In this document: positions 45,167-56,163 of the stretch, in pieces
Position numbering within the stretch: the stretch's first letter is position 1
How the letters are laid out: the number at the start of each line of letters is the position of its first letter
Assembly (NCBI GenBank): GCA_037178625.1
Contig: CM074135.1
Span: 3,040,001 to 3,104,000 of the forward strand
Origin: Skeletonema tropicum
Taxonomy: Eukaryota; Bacillariophyta; Thalassiosirophyceae; Thalassiosirales; Thalassiosiraceae
Direction: 5' to 3'
Length of the DNA: 64,000 bases
Notes under the pieces: generated by a model
Told to the model about the DNA's origin: nothing
Database searches by the model: none
What the model saw: only the letters and a program-made list of their open reading frames with translations
Translations under genes and position numbers: made by a program

Positions 45167-45753
45167 ATATCAATTAAGCATAAAGCACTGTTTTAATTCA
45201 TACTATTACCGTATTGGATTATTAGTCTCACACTGAAGATTGCAGAAGCACAGCGTAAACACAAATCATCAGCCATAAAGTTGCACTAGCTTTACTCTCC
45301 AATCGCTCTCTTTTCAACACATCAATCAAGAAGTTCACGTCTGTACGAAGATTCTTTTTTCTCCCTCAACTCCCCAAGGACGTCGCACACTGAATTGCTC
45401 TAACAAGTGACTGGTAGAGATCTTGGTTCCTTCCTCATCACAGAGACTAGTCTGATCTAGTTCTGGGTGTGAATTCGGCTCCAAAGGTGTCCTGAAGTGC
45501 TTCGGTTTCTCACCAAATAGTCTCTTGATTTTCCACCTCATCACACATTCGACATCATTAGTGCCAAGCAACTCCGCTGTTGTATCGGCAGCATTCCGTT
45601 ATTGGTACATAATCACACGACGTCGTTGTTTTCTGAGCTATCTGTTTGCATCATAATCCGAGCTCTAGCACGGACAGGAGGACAACCACGAAAGCAAAAA
45701 ATGTGAGAAGATACGAAAGTCCGCCACACGGAACATGGAACTTACAGAGACAT
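45167..45753. other. Intergenic stretch with a diverged copy of the PDZ-IQ upstream region
   Basis: Around 45672-45740 the phrases GGACAACCACGAAAGCAAAAA and GAAAGTCCGCC..ACGGAACA match 26738-26805 (upstream of the PDZ-IQ gene) with differences, so this is an older dispersed copy. Nothing else is recognised. Confidence 0.4.
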
Positions 45754-45812
45754 ATGTAACAGAAATTTTAAAGTACGTCTGGTGGGCCCCCAAGAGGCGA
45801 CATATCATCTAC
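45754..45812 (-). mobile_element. 5'-truncated SINE copy
   Basis: On the minus strand it reads GTAGATGATATGTCGCCTCT, GGGGGCCCACCAGACGTAC and TTTAAAATTTCTGTTACAT, the 3' part of the SINE family. It abuts the MITE-like element that starts at 45823. Confidence 0.55.
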
Positions 45813-45822
45813 ACTTGCTAGC

Positions 45823-46378
45823 GGCTAAAATAATTGGCGAACTAAAATAATTGGCGAGAAATTTTTAGCTAGTGGAAAGCTAGTAAAACTCACAAAACAC
45901 GTCAAAACAACCATGTGAGTATACCCACCTACTAGACACTCATACTAGACCTTAGACAAAAATGTCCACTAGGAATGCCAAACAGAAGACTATTGAAGAA
46001 TAATTATTCTTGGTTTGATATAGTTATAGTTGATTTATGTCGAGATTTTACTCGACGAATATTGCTAATTTTGGCAGCTCCTCACGTGTTAAAAACACTA
46101 ACAAAAATCCTCGCCAGACACAGCATCTGACCACATCGGCAGCGACAGCATGGCGAATACAGCCCACCCAACGGCGGCCAGCGGCTCTATCGAAAGCTGA
46201 TGATGTGTGCTATCAAATAGTCATAGGGTTATTGGGGTATATCCGCCTGCCATTACTTTTATACCCTACTGAAGTGCCGACATGATTGTTTTGTGAGAGA
46301 TCTGCTCGCTAGTTCTGTCATTTACTACGGTTGGCGCCAAATTTATTGACGCAAAAATTCTCGCCAATTATTTTAGCC
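45823..46378. mobile_element. TIR element, ~556 bp, GGCTAAAATAATTGGCGA termini
   Basis: The left end GGCTAAAATAATTGGCGA is followed by a second ACTAAAATAATTGGCGAGAA. The right end, reverse complemented, reads GGCTAAAATAATTGGCGAGA. I could not find a convincing target duplication. An ATG at 45962 opens MSTRNAKQKTIEE and quickly stops; a frame from 46037 reads SRFYSTNIANFGSS..., possibly relics of a transposon protein. Element B begins only six bases after its right end. Confidence 0.6.
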
Positions 46379-46383
46379 TTCTT

Positions 46384-47257
46384 GGCCGTCCCCCACCTAC
46401 CGTCTCCGAAAACGAATACGAATCCGCTCCTACGTAGGTAGGAACTGGTAGGTACTGCTTGCTGGATTCGGATCCGGGGAGGCATAAAAAGTGCTCCACA
46501 CCGTCCGAAAACGAAAAGCACGAAGCACAATATCATCATGAAACATCATACCATGTACATATATGAGGAGAGTATCAAGCATCAACAGTTGTAATTGGCA
46601 AGGTTGGAAAATGGAAGCACCATCTGCTTGCAATATAATGTGTTGTTGTGTGTATTAATAACATCCTAATGAGATTTTTATGCCCACACATGCATCTGTT
46701 CACAAAATTCAGCACCCAAAGGACATTGCCTACAAGTGATTTCAAGGCAGATACCAGGCGGGTTGAGTACCATCGGTCATCAACATTATTATAGAGCAGA
46801 GAATGCTGTGGAGGCCCTATGAATCTATTTATGCGTTTCTTCGTCGACGATATTTGACACCTTCACCAAAATAGACCAAAAATCGATGCCGTCGATATAC
46901 CCACCGATACGTCTGTAAGTTCTCAATTTCGCAACCTTCCAGCTACATCAGCGTTTTCTACATCAAAAACTGATAAAGATGATAGCTTTATGGTGTGTTA
47001 GAATCCTAATTGATTGTGCTATGGCTTACGGCCAGACATGATGGTCGTGATGATGTTGTTGCGTTGCCGGCCGATCGATGGATGGTCGGGCCGATCACTA
47101 CATACAAGAGCTTCCAGTAGCCCCTTTAGTACACCGAATAGGGGGTTGGGATTCGGAGCCCGAATCCAAACATTTGAAGTCGAGTCAAATGACACATAGG
47201 AATTCAGTATGTGCCTAATTCGTATTCGTATTCGGGGACGCACGGTGGGGACCGGCC
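46384..47257. mobile_element. TIR element B, deletion derivative of element A
   Basis: It shares the termini and ~240 bp of left sequence and ~630 bp of right sequence with the element at 36201-37937, but lacks about 835 bp in the middle (joined after AAATGGAAGCACCATCTG). Similarity to element A is high by eye. No coding capacity recognised. Target duplication not evident. Confidence 0.7.
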
Positions 47258-47329
47258 TATATAAGTGATAACGAACATGTGCAGTCATGATAGGACACAA
47301 AGTTGTAGTCGTGAATTCTTTCACTTTCA

Positions 47330-47395
47330 AACTTCAACTTGAACTTCAACTTGAACTTTAACTTGAACTTCAGCTTCAAGCCATTTGATGAAGAA
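47330..47395. repeat. Short minisatellite, ACTTGAACTTCA units
   Basis: Several 12-bp units of the form AACTTGAACTTY in tandem, slightly degenerate, ending GCTTCAAGCC. Confidence 0.7.
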
Positions 47396-47791
47396 CTTCA
47401 AGACATTTTCTACCATACACTTCTTCAGTTGCTATATAATGTCTTATGTACTTAGCGGGCCCACCAGGCGTACTTTTTAAGACACTGTAAACTAAGCTAA
47501 AAACATCCAGCTGTTCTGTTCCACTTGGTGCATGGGAGTAGATGCGGTACCCAACATGTTACCGTTGAGCACCCTTCTCACTTCTCATATCATCAGTATC
47601 AAAATATTTTCATGAAGATAAGTATGAAAGACCCGTATAACAGCAGCTGGCAAAGTCAAGCATCCTCTTGTTGTTGTCGCGTCGCGCTATGAAATTACTA
47701 CTTCAGATGTATGCATTTTATTGATGCAGCTTGCTCGATCTTACAATTCGGACTGGGTTGAATTGAAATTACCTCCAATCGAAATATTATC

Positions 47792-48358
47792 ATGTCAAAA
47801 GTTAGAGCTACCAATGGCAACGGCAACGATCTAATAGTCGGCTTTGGCCACCGCCACCGCAGGCGAACAGCAGAATCAGATACTGGTACTTGTGGTGGTG
47901 GTGGTGGTGGGAAGGTGACTGCAACTGCAACGAACACTATCGCGATCGCGATGACAATGGAGAGGCAAGTGAGCTTCTCTGAAGACGTCATTGTACATTG
48001 CTTTCAATACCCGCCAACAGATGAGGTTTCAAAGCGTTGGAACTCCAAGAGAGACAAGTATTTCTTCGAACAAGAAATGGCACGCGACGTCCAAAGCATT
48101 CGTGATCTACTATCTACCACACCGATGGAAAATCACGAAAAGGAGGTTCTCTATGATTGTGTTGGTCTGGAAGCTCTCGTGTCAAGCAAAGTCACGAGAT
48201 TCTTGAAGGAAAAGAAACGCCGACACGCCCGCTCGATAGTGGAGATGCAGTATTCTCTGAGTGAAGAGAAACTAGCTGCATTTGCGGCGAGTCATTCATC
48301 ACAGTCAAGAGAGAGAGCACAGAAGCTTGCAGCTGGTTACTCGGAGATATTGCCGTAG
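47792..48358 (+). CDS. Diatom-type uncharacterised protein, family copy 2 (188 aa)
   Basis: The product is collinear with the protein at 32910, with an expanded Gly run (GTCGGGGGGKVTATATNTIA) and otherwise mostly conservative differences (KRWNSKRDKYFFEQEMARDV, DCVGLEALVSSKVTRFLKEK). The frame is intact. It lies 389 bp before copy 3 in the same orientation, so copies 2 and 3 are a tandem pair. The last ~60 residues differ from copy 1 at only a few positions, so selection or recent duplication keeps the C-terminal helix. Function unknown. Confidence 0.7.
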   Translation: MSKVRATNGNGNDLIVGFGHRHRRRTAESDTGTCGGGGGGKVTATATNTIAIAMTMERQVSFSEDVIVHCFQYPPTDEVSKRWNSKRDKYFFEQEMARDVQSIRDLLSTTPMENHEKEVLYDCVGLEALVSSKVTRFLKEKKRRHARSIVEMQYSLSEEKLAAFAASHSSQSRERAQKLAAGYSEILP

Positions 48359-48747
48359 GGGAACATTGTCTTTGTAAATAGGACGCTACAAGTGAAGTAA
48401 GTAAATAATAAATAAGGTAACTTGTGTCACAATCACAGGTAGTGGGTAGTAGTAGTAGAGCCTCAAGCCTCAAGTAAGCAGACTGTTGAAATGTAACATG
48501 TAGGTTCTTTTAAGGCCAAATCAGCCTATCGGTACCCCAAATGTCACCGTGAGCACCCTTCTCATCTCACAATATCCCAAGCATTTTTTGACTGACCGTA
48601 AGGATCGGCCTAAGTACGTGTTGTTGTCTTTGTCTCGCCGAGCTATGAAATTATGACTTCGCACGATGTGTGGAGTATTTTTTATCGACGCAACTTGCTC
48701 GACCTTACAATACGGAATGGGTTGAAATGAATCGAAATATAAGTACC

Positions 48748-49908
48748 ATGTCAAAAGTTAGAGCGACCAATGGCAACGGCAACGATCTAATAGTCGGCTT
48801 CGGCCACCGCCACCGGAGGCAAACAGCAGAATCAGATACTGGTACTTGTGGTGGTGGTGGTGGGAAGGTGACTGCAACTGCAACGAACACTATCGCGATC
48901 GCGATGACAATGGAGAGGCAAGTGAGCTTCTCTGAAGATGTCATTGTACATCGCTTTCAATACCCGCCAACAGATGAGGTTTCAAAGCGTTGGAACTCCA
49001 AGAGAGACAAGTATTTCTTCGAACAAGAAATGGCACGCGACGTCCAAAGCATTCGTGATCTACTTTAGAGAGGGAGAAAATCCGCAAGTACAAGGCAGCT
49101 TGTCTTGAACGACGTCGGGACTTCACCCCCCTCTGCTTCACGGCTGATGGAATGCCAGGTAGAGAGGCCTTGAATGCGATGCGTCAACTGGGTACACACT
49201 TAGCTGAAAAGTGGGAGCGTCAGCGTAGCCAGATGATATTCTATGTGCGGGTACGCATGTCCCTTGCCCTAGTCCGGGCAAACTCCCTCCTGCTCAGAGG
49301 GAGTAGGGACAGGCACCACCGCATCCGGCCACTCATTGAGAATGGGCCGGGGATGTCCAACTGGCACACCTGGAGTGGGGAGTAATCCCCTCTCCCCCAC
49401 CCCTGCGGTGGCAGAGGTTGAGTGAGGACTCTCACTCTCACCTGTCGAGAGGCAGTTGAGAGTAGGAGGGAGGAGGAACATACCATCACCTAGCACAGGT
49501 GACAAGAGGAGTGCGGACTTGCCACTGAACTAGAGATACCTAGACTGCACTCCTCTTATTACCTAAAATGGGCAAGTTCAGATCCAGCTTGCCCAGTAAA
49601 CAGCTCCTGAATACCATCCTAAACTAATCACTTATTTATCTTTAAAAAAAAAAAAAAAAAAAAAAATCACACCGATGGAAAATCACGAAAAGGAGGTTCT
49701 CTATGACTGTGTTGGTCTGGAAGCTCTGATGTCAAGCAAAGTCACGAGATTCTTGAAGGAAAAGAAACGGCGACACGCCCGTTCGATAGTGGAGATGCAG
49801 TATTCTCTGAGTGAAGAGAAACTAGCTGCATATGCGGCAAGTCATTCATCACAGTCAAGAGAGAGAGCACAGAAGCTTGCAGCTGGTTACTCGGAGATAT
49901 TGCCGTAG
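48748..49908 (+). pseudogene. Diatom-type uncharacterised protein, family copy 3, cut by a LINE
   Basis: The first part (48748-49065) encodes the N-terminus through RDVQSIRDLL. Coding then enters the LINE at about 49066 and meets a stop at once. The C-terminal part resumes after the poly(A) at 49667 (TPMENHEKEVLYDCVGLEAL...) and runs to 49908. Apart from the insertion both parts are intact and close to copy 2, so the disruption is recent. Comparing copy 2 (CTACTATCTACCACACCG) with the broken site suggests that a few bases were lost and no target duplication was made. The downstream part could be translated from an internal ATG at 49675, but lacks the conserved VSFSED region. Confidence 0.85.
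49066..49666 (+). mobile_element. 5'-truncated LINE with poly(A) tail
   Basis: A ~600-bp insert in the family gene. It begins in frame with the end of a LINE reverse-transcriptase protein (REKIRKYKAACLERRRDFTP, then FTADGMPGREALNAMRQLGT, EKWERQRSQMIFYVRVRMSL, ALVRANSLLLRGSRDR), ending with a stop at 49383-49385. A ~260-bp 3' UTR and a run of 23 A (49644-49666) follow. It is more GC-rich than its surroundings. 5' truncation and the A tail are hallmarks of target-primed reverse transcription. The C-terminal motif (VRVRMSLALVRANSLLLRGSR) resembles that of protist and algal LINE ORF2 proteins. Confidence 0.85.
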
Positions 49909-50547
49909 GGGAACATTGTCTTTGTAAATAGGACGCTAAAAGTGAAGTAAGTAAGTAAGGTAACTTGTGTCATCATCATAGTTAGTGGGTAGTAGTAGTA
50001 GTAGAGCCTCAAGTAAGCAGACTGTTGAAATGTAAAATGTAGGTTTTCTTAACGCCAAGTGAATGGCTTTACGATATAAACCCTCCTGACTACAATATCA
50101 ATATCAATATCTCAGTCGCAAGAGTAAGCCTATAAAACAGTTCCGATGACTTGATCTTGATCTGCCAGCTGATTTCTCACAGTACACATTGTAATCTCTT
50201 GGTAATCTCCCACTCCGACAAGACTATCACACATACACCCTACACAGGATCTTCTGTCATAAATGGGAGTTCTCTTTCAGGGTCTCGCAGCACATGTGCT
50301 GATCACTCGCTTTCAAGAGTACTCCTAGGACTCAGACACGTGTCTGAAGATCCAATGAAGATCAAGATGCCTGTCTCTTTTGTGGCGCGTCCTAACTTGC
50401 ACTTTCAAAAGTTCCCTCCACCCTTCAAGATAAAGATGACACCACCGCAGCCGTACAAATCTTTCACTTGCTCTTCATCAATCGCATCAGCGATCCAGTC
50501 GATAAGTAGCATCACTTGACACAAAAGATATCCATCAATACACTAAA

Positions 50548-52030
50548 ATGATTGCCTCAACCCGCCACGCCATCCGCCAACTAGCCAAAGGCACCACTGC
50601 TACTCGACAATACTCGGCCACCACCACACTAAATGATCGCATCGTCATCGCAGTCGGGGGCAACGCCCTCCAACGTCGCGGCGAAAGACTCACCATTGAA
50701 AACATGCTCAAGGCCGCTGCCGACATGGCACCCACGCTAGCTAATTTGTCCAAGGAGCATGAATTGGTGCTTACTCACGGCAATGGACCTCAAGTGGGCG
50801 AACTGGCATTGGAACGGAGTGCGGCCACATTTGACGTGCTGGGTGCCGAATCCATGGGACAGATTGGCTATGTCCTCGCTCAAGCTCTCAGCAGTGCGGG
50901 CCGAACTACCGCTCCGATTATTTGTCAGGTGGTGGTCGATCCACAACATGAGGCTTTCAGGGATCCGACGAAATTTGTTGGACCGATTTATGGGGCCAAG
51001 GAGGCCACGGCTTTGAGTCAGAGTTTGGGATGGGTGATGAAGCCGGATGGAGAGTATTTTAGGAGGGTTGTGCCGAGTCCTCCGCCAAAGGAGTGAGTCT
51101 AGATTTGTTTGTTTGTTTGTTTTTGTGTTGTGTCTGCTGTTTTTGCCTTGCTTGATGCGTTGTATTGCAATATATACAGTTGAATATGAATTGAGCGACT
51201 CACAATCAATGTCATGTTATTGTCGATCGATCAACACACAACAACAAATGAATGAATGAACACATCATGTACACAACAAATAACTATATACAAACAACAC
51301 TCAACACAGAATCATCCAAATCGAAGCAATCAAAACCCTCCTCGAACAATCACCCGACATCCTCCCCATCGCCTGCGGAGGAGGAGGCATCCCCGTCTCA
51401 CGCATACCCTCCAATCCACGAACATTAACCGGAGTAGAAGCAGTCATTGACAAGGATGCATGTGGGGCCAAATTGGCGGCTGAGTTGGATGCCGATGGTT
51501 TTATTATTTTGACGGATGGGGGTGGGATTTGGCAGAATTTTGGCAAGCCGAATGCACGGGAGATGAAGAAGGCTAGTCCAGGTGAGTTTTAAGTGGTGAT
51601 GATGAATGAGATGTGTTGAAGTGTGTTGGTTTATTGTGTGTGTATTATTTTTTATGATAGGTGGCGATATCTTTGATCAATCCAACAAACAACTGTCTAC
51701 TCACACATCATAATATCATACCGTCATCATCACAACAAACAACAAAACAAAACACCAATAGAATACTTGGAGGGAACCAAAGCCGGCAAAAACTTCCCAG
51801 GCAGCATGGGACCAAAAATTCAAGCAGCAATCGACTTTGTCAACAACTCGAAGAATCCAAATGCATGGGCGGCGATTGGAGATTTGAAGGATGCCGCTAA
51901 AATCTTTAGCAATGAGGAGGGTACACTTGTTATGAAGGATGTCAAGGGTGAGGGAGTTGTTTGGAGAGAGGGTAAAGCTTCAAAGGACGAAGTTCCGAAA
52001 CAGAGTAAAGAGCCACACAAATCGGGGTAA
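50548..52030 (+). CDS. arcC-like: Carbamate kinase with mitochondrial-type presequence, three exons
   Basis: Exons 50548-51092, 51310-51581 and 51762-52030 (introns of 217 and 180 nt) give 361 aa. The first ~30 residues (MIASTRHAIRQLAKGTTATR) look like a mitochondrial targeting peptide. The amino-acid kinase fold follows: IVIAVGGNALQRRGE, ELVLTHGNGPQVGELALE, PIICQVVVDPQHEAF, IACGGGGIPVSR, GVEAVIDKDACGAKLA, FIILTDGGGIW and FPGSMGPKIQAAIDFV, all typical of carbamate kinase (carbamoyl phosphate + ADP to carbamate + ATP). Both splices restore family sequence (PPKEIIQIEAIKTLL, ASPEYLEGTKAG). Diatoms run a urea cycle in mitochondria, and this enzyme could make ATP from, or drain, carbamoyl phosphate there. 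The closest families are bacterial, so an ancient transfer is likely. Confidence 0.9.
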
Positions 52031-53339
52031 TCCATTGATGCGATGTTGAATGTAAGATGATGAATGTATGCGGGGAAGAATAGATGAAGAAGGATTGAGT
52101 GGACTGGCGCAGGAGAAACGAACTTCTCCTGAACTCGATGGTAGCTATACACGTAAGATGAAGACAATTCGGGCTGACACAGATAATACTTAACTATCAG
52201 TATACTTGACCTTACTGTTTACTGCTGCAATGCACAAATAAGTTTGAAGAACTGCGTCTTCACCAAATCATAGATCCTGTCATGGCAAGGTACACAACGA
52301 GCTGAACGCATACTAAGAAGTTGGGACGAAGCAGGCAGGCATGACGCAGATCTGAGGTATGTCCCTGAGATGAAGCATTGTATGCAGGGGGCAAGTTGCG
52401 AGTATCTTTGGACAGTAATTCTCAAGAAAACTTCTAGCAGAGAATTGCGTATAGCGCCTACTTGATTCGGAAATAATATGTTCCAGCTACGTGAAAGGAG
52501 GAGCACTCGAGGCGAATCACATTGTTGTATCGACAATGATGATGTTTTGGAACATGGCGGATTTGAGTTTTAGAAGATCCATGATTGAATGAATGGCTGT
52601 GAGAGATCCTCACGATGCAGTCTGTCGGCATGATTGAATGAATGGGCAAGAGATGCGTCGTGTTGGCGACATGACTATTGATAAACTCATCTTTGAGCTC
52701 TTTTTGATGATTTTTTGACGTGACGGAAGCGAGCGACATCGAGTACCGGCTAGGCGTATCGGGATAGTGGGCGCTTTTCATACCCTCTTGTGGGCGGTGC
52801 CCACGTGGGGCCCACATCTGCAGAAAATCAGGTGAAAATGAGCTAAAATGCGGGCAAAATCCCCGAATATCGACTCAAAATCAACCAAAATCTCCCGTCA
52901 AGCCTCCTGTTAAATAAGTCCCTCTTGTGGGCAAGCCCACGCGCCAACTATCCCGATACGCCTAGTACCGGCTGAAGTTGAGGTTGAAATTCATCACATT
53001 TTGGAGGCACGCATGTAGGTATCAATCCTCTTCCTTCATACGCCTGTGCCGTCCTCCATCCTTCATACGCCTGCGCCGTCCGTACGCAGAGAACAACTAA
53101 ACGTAGTCATGTCGCCGTTTGCTATTAGACTACCGCGGCGTCTGCCAACAACAAATCAGCGGTATGTAGCTGGCTGCTAAAATAATGTGCTCACAGGCAA
53201 GGCAGAGGCGGAAGATAAGATGATGCCGCCAACAAAGAAGGAAAAAGTCAATACTGTGATAAGCGATTGACTAAATTAAAAGGCTAAGATTGGATCATCA
53301 AATTGCTGGAGGAGAGAAGTGTGCCTATTGCTATTGTGT
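52031..53339. other. Intergenic stretch between carbamate kinase and the FAD oxidase gene
   Basis: The two genes point toward each other, so both 3' ends lie here. The only structure I see is the 214-bp MITE at 52751-52964 and a small direct repeat of CCTTCATACGCCTG (about 53034 and 53059). Confidence 0.45.
52751..52964. mobile_element. MITE, 214 bp, 8-bp target duplication GTACCGGC
   Basis: The termini TAGGCGTATCGGGATAGTGG and, inverted, TAGGCGTATCGGGATAGTTG are flanked by GTACCGGC at 52743-52750 and 52965-52972. The sub-terminal phrase CCTCTTGTGGGC occurs in direct orientation near both ends (52791 and 52921). An 8-bp duplication and a TAGG start fit a non-autonomous hAT element. Confidence 0.8.
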
Positions 53340-55541
53340 TTACCACACCATTTCTGTCAAGAGTGTGTCGGCCACGTATCCTGACCAAAACAGTCCCTCC
53401 GGATCCACTTCATTAGCATACGCACGAAACTCCTCCTTCTGATTCTCATTGAACACATCTTGTGGGCCCACGTTCATAAACGGTCGTATCAAGCCATTAC
53501 CGTCCAATCCCATACCAAAGTACTTTCCTGTATGAGGCACACCTCCGGCATTCTTGAAGATAGTCTCGATCTGCATGAATTGAGATCGCCACTCGTCTGG
53601 TGTCCATCCGGGAATCTCATTGGAGACAATTTCCATTGCGGCCCATTCACCTGATTGGATATTTCCAGGTTGTAGAACGGCACTCTCTTTTTCATTGTCG
53701 AAGGAGACATATCGCCATTCAACAGGGATGGAAAGGATATAGTCCAATTTTGTAATTTTATCCAACACAGCAAATAGCATGTCTGCCGGTATCAAGTATC
53801 CAAGCAGAGGCGTTCGCAACGGTAACGACACAGGAACCAAGAATCCATCGTTGGTTTTATCGTACGCCTCACGGACAAGCGAAGGGATGGTTGCCTGGAT
53901 GGACTCCAAGAGGACTCGCTCTAAACCTACACGACTAGCGAGACAAATACCATCTTGTTGCAATCGTTGGTCACCAACTGATACGCCTGTCACTCCCAAC
54001 AGTGGATTGTCATTGATAAGTTGGCTATACGCGTTTTTCATGGATGATACACTGGGCGGAGGAGGGTAGATCATTCGACATGACTCATCGAGATTGAGAT
54101 CACCTAATTGGAATTGATAGGAACAGTACTTACTGTTTCGACAAGTATGTGCTTTGTAGTCCCAACCGCATTCATCATCGTTAGTGGGTGGAGGCCGAAC
54201 GATGGTACGACACGAATCGTTCAAAGTCCAGTCGCCAAACTCATATTGGTAAGAACAATGGGAGGATGGTTGGCATTGGCATTTAAACCAATGGCACTTC
54301 CAAACACAATCACTATCCTTCAAGGTGGGTGTGGTAACAACGTCCGTCAAGTCTTTTTGGACAATAGCAAGAATTTCTTTCGTATGTGGATTCATGAAGA
54401 ATTCAGCAGCCGTATATTCCTTTCTTATTCCATTGATGTACTGTTTGAATGCTGCGGCGTTCCATCCTCCGTCGGGAGATTGTGATGGAAGCGTTCGAAA
54501 TCGAAAATTGGGTCGTTTGATGACGGTAAGTTCAACTGCAGTGATGATTCCTAGTAGACCATAACTATTTCTCCAGTATCTCAATTCGTCTTGTTCATGA
54601 ATAACGGTAATAGTACCATCCCAAAGCATGACACGCATCGCTCTTACATGATTGTGAATTGGCCCATCTTCGAATGATCCACCATGAACAAAGCTACCAA
54701 CCACACCAGCTATCGTAAAGAGGAAGCCGGCAGTTTGAGTGGGTAAAAAATACTGTTTGGGACGTATGAAGGAATATAATTCGAGCTGTGTAAATCCCGC
54801 AGGTACTTTCACCGATGCAGTGTTTGCTCCTTCATTCATCAACTTGGGTGTCGCCCAATTGTTATCCGAGGGGATATATCGGTCAAGCGAGACGACCACC
54901 ACATCAGTCTGAGAAGATGCCTCAGCCACCAACCCTGCGGCGGAATGGGTCGATCCGCTTGGTCGTACCTTGCAGCCTCCCTCCTTAGCTTGTAGAAGGA
55001 TGGATCGCAACTCGAAATCATTGGTAGGCATTACCACCGGATGGTCCGAGCGCACCACACGTCCCCATGTCCGAAAGACCTGGGTGCTAGATATACCGCA
55101 TGCCGTGACCACTGAGTGAGTGAGTGAGTCATCATCTTCTTCCATGGGAAGAATATCCTCTTCTGTTTCATAAACGCAAATACCACAGGAAGTTGAACAG
55201 CGCAGTCCATGACCGCAGGGCTTGAAAATTGCATCACATGGTTCCCCGTACTGACGCGGCTTGGATGCGCATCTGTGGGTCTGGAGGTCACATTCGAGAA
55301 AAGACTCGCAGTCGGGTCCTCCGCAGCGGGTGAAGCGATCGTCAAGTAGGGAACATTGGGTGTTGGCAGTGTTGGCCAAGTTAGCGCATTGTTGTTGTGT
55401 ATTCAAGAGATGACGTGTGTTGTTGTCTTCAACGGCGGTGGTGGTGCCGTGCGACTTGTATATGGCGGTGACGGCACCACCTATGATGATGGCCGCTGTC
55501 AGAAGGGCTGCTACGGCAGAGACTTGGCGACGAAGCATCAT
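53340..55541 (-). CDS. Membrane-anchored FAD-linked oxidase (aldonolactone-oxidase-like), Cys-rich
   Basis: A single exon encodes 733 aa. An N-terminal hydrophobic segment (residues ~8-28, VSAVAALLTAAIIIGGAVTA) is a signal anchor or signal peptide. A Cys-rich region (~50-130) includes RCGGPDCESFLECDLQTHRC and CGHGLRCSTSCGIC. The FAD-binding PCMH-type domain follows (VMPTNDFELRSILLQAKEGG, VRPSGSTHSAAGLV, TAGFLFTIAGVVGSFVHGGS, YGLLGIITAVELTV). Inside the substrate domain are two similar Cys modules (CSYQYEFGDWTLNDSCR and CSYQFQLGDLNLDESCR). The C-terminal PHTGKYFGMG and VDPEGLFWSGY match the end of D-arabinono- or gulono-lactone oxidases. It probably oxidises a sugar lactone or similar at the membrane or outside the cell; the substrate is uncertain. 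The two-module insertion is unusual for the family. Confidence 0.8.
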   Translation of the reverse strand: MMLRRQVSAVAALLTAAIIIGGAVTAIYKSHGTTTAVEDNNTRHLLNTQQQCANLANTANTQCSLLDDRFTRCGGPDCESFLECDLQTHRCASKPRQYGEPCDAIFKPCGHGLRCSTSCGICVYETEEDILPMEEDDDSLTHSVVTACGISSTQVFRTWGRVVRSDHPVVMPTNDFELRSILLQAKEGGCKVRPSGSTHSAAGLVAEASSQTDVVVVSLDRYIPSDNNWATPKLMNEGANTASVKVPAGFTQLELYSFIRPKQYFLPTQTAGFLFTIAGVVGSFVHGGSFEDGPIHNHVRAMRVMLWDGTITVIHEQDELRYWRNSYGLLGIITAVELTVIKRPNFRFRTLPSQSPDGGWNAAAFKQYINGIRKEYTAAEFFMNPHTKEILAIVQKDLTDVVTTPTLKDSDCVWKCHWFKCQCQPSSHCSYQYEFGDWTLNDSCRTIVRPPPTNDDECGWDYKAHTCRNSKYCSYQFQLGDLNLDESCRMIYPPPPSVSSMKNAYSQLINDNPLLGVTGVSVGDQRLQQDGICLASRVGLERVLLESIQATIPSLVREAYDKTNDGFLVPVSLPLRTPLLGYLIPADMLFAVLDKITKLDYILSIPVEWRYVSFDNEKESAVLQPGNIQSGEWAAMEIVSNEIPGWTPDEWRSQFMQIETIFKNAGGVPHTGKYFGMGLDGNGLIRPFMNVGPQDVFNENQKEEFRAYANEVDPEGLFWSGYVADTLLTEMVW

Positions 55542-56160
55542 GGTGGATACTCTTTACTTACTTTTGTGCCAACTGTGTTATCACGGTTCTTGCTTGTGTC
55601 GAGTCCTTCTTACCTGGTGGTCTTGTGAAAAATTAGCTTTCTCAGCTTCTTTCTGACACCGCACGCACAGGCGAATGCATTCGTTTAGTCTTGGAGATGC
55701 GGGATAGTTTTCAAACAGTACGTACACAGAGAGTTTAGTACAGCCGTTATTGCCCCCGGAGGGGGCCCTTTTTCACGTGGGTGTGGGCATGTAGGGTTAA
55801 TGGGGGTTAATGCTATTTACCACGCATGGATCAAAATTGACAGAAAGACTCCCATCTGGAAGAACAAAATCAAGATAAATTAGAATCCCCGGGGGATTGT
55901 TGCAATAGTTTAAACTTAAGCTTTCCATACCATTGACCACCTGACCCGATAGTTGGATAGTCGATAAAGTCCATCTGATGTCCTAAAGAGGGCATGGTTA
56001 GCTTGTACTTATGTACTTTTGCTCTTACCTACCATGGTTGGGAAGTTGTGCGCACGCTGCGCGGGATATAGTTTTGTTGGCGGCAAGTTTGGAAGTTGCT
56101 TTTGAGAGAGGTGTGTCTCTTTGTCGGAGGCAAATTTGAACGAACTCGCTATCGCTCACA
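55542..56160. other. Upstream region of the FAD oxidase gene and start of the repeat zone
   Basis: The promoter of the minus-strand oxidase gene must lie in the first few hundred bases. 55975-56110 (GGCATGGTTAGCTTGT ... GGCGGCAAGTTTGGAAGTTG) is repeated, with small differences, at 58583-58716, so the satellite and hAT element between them sit inside a larger tandem duplication. No gene seen. Confidence 0.5.
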
Positions 56161-56163
56161 ATC

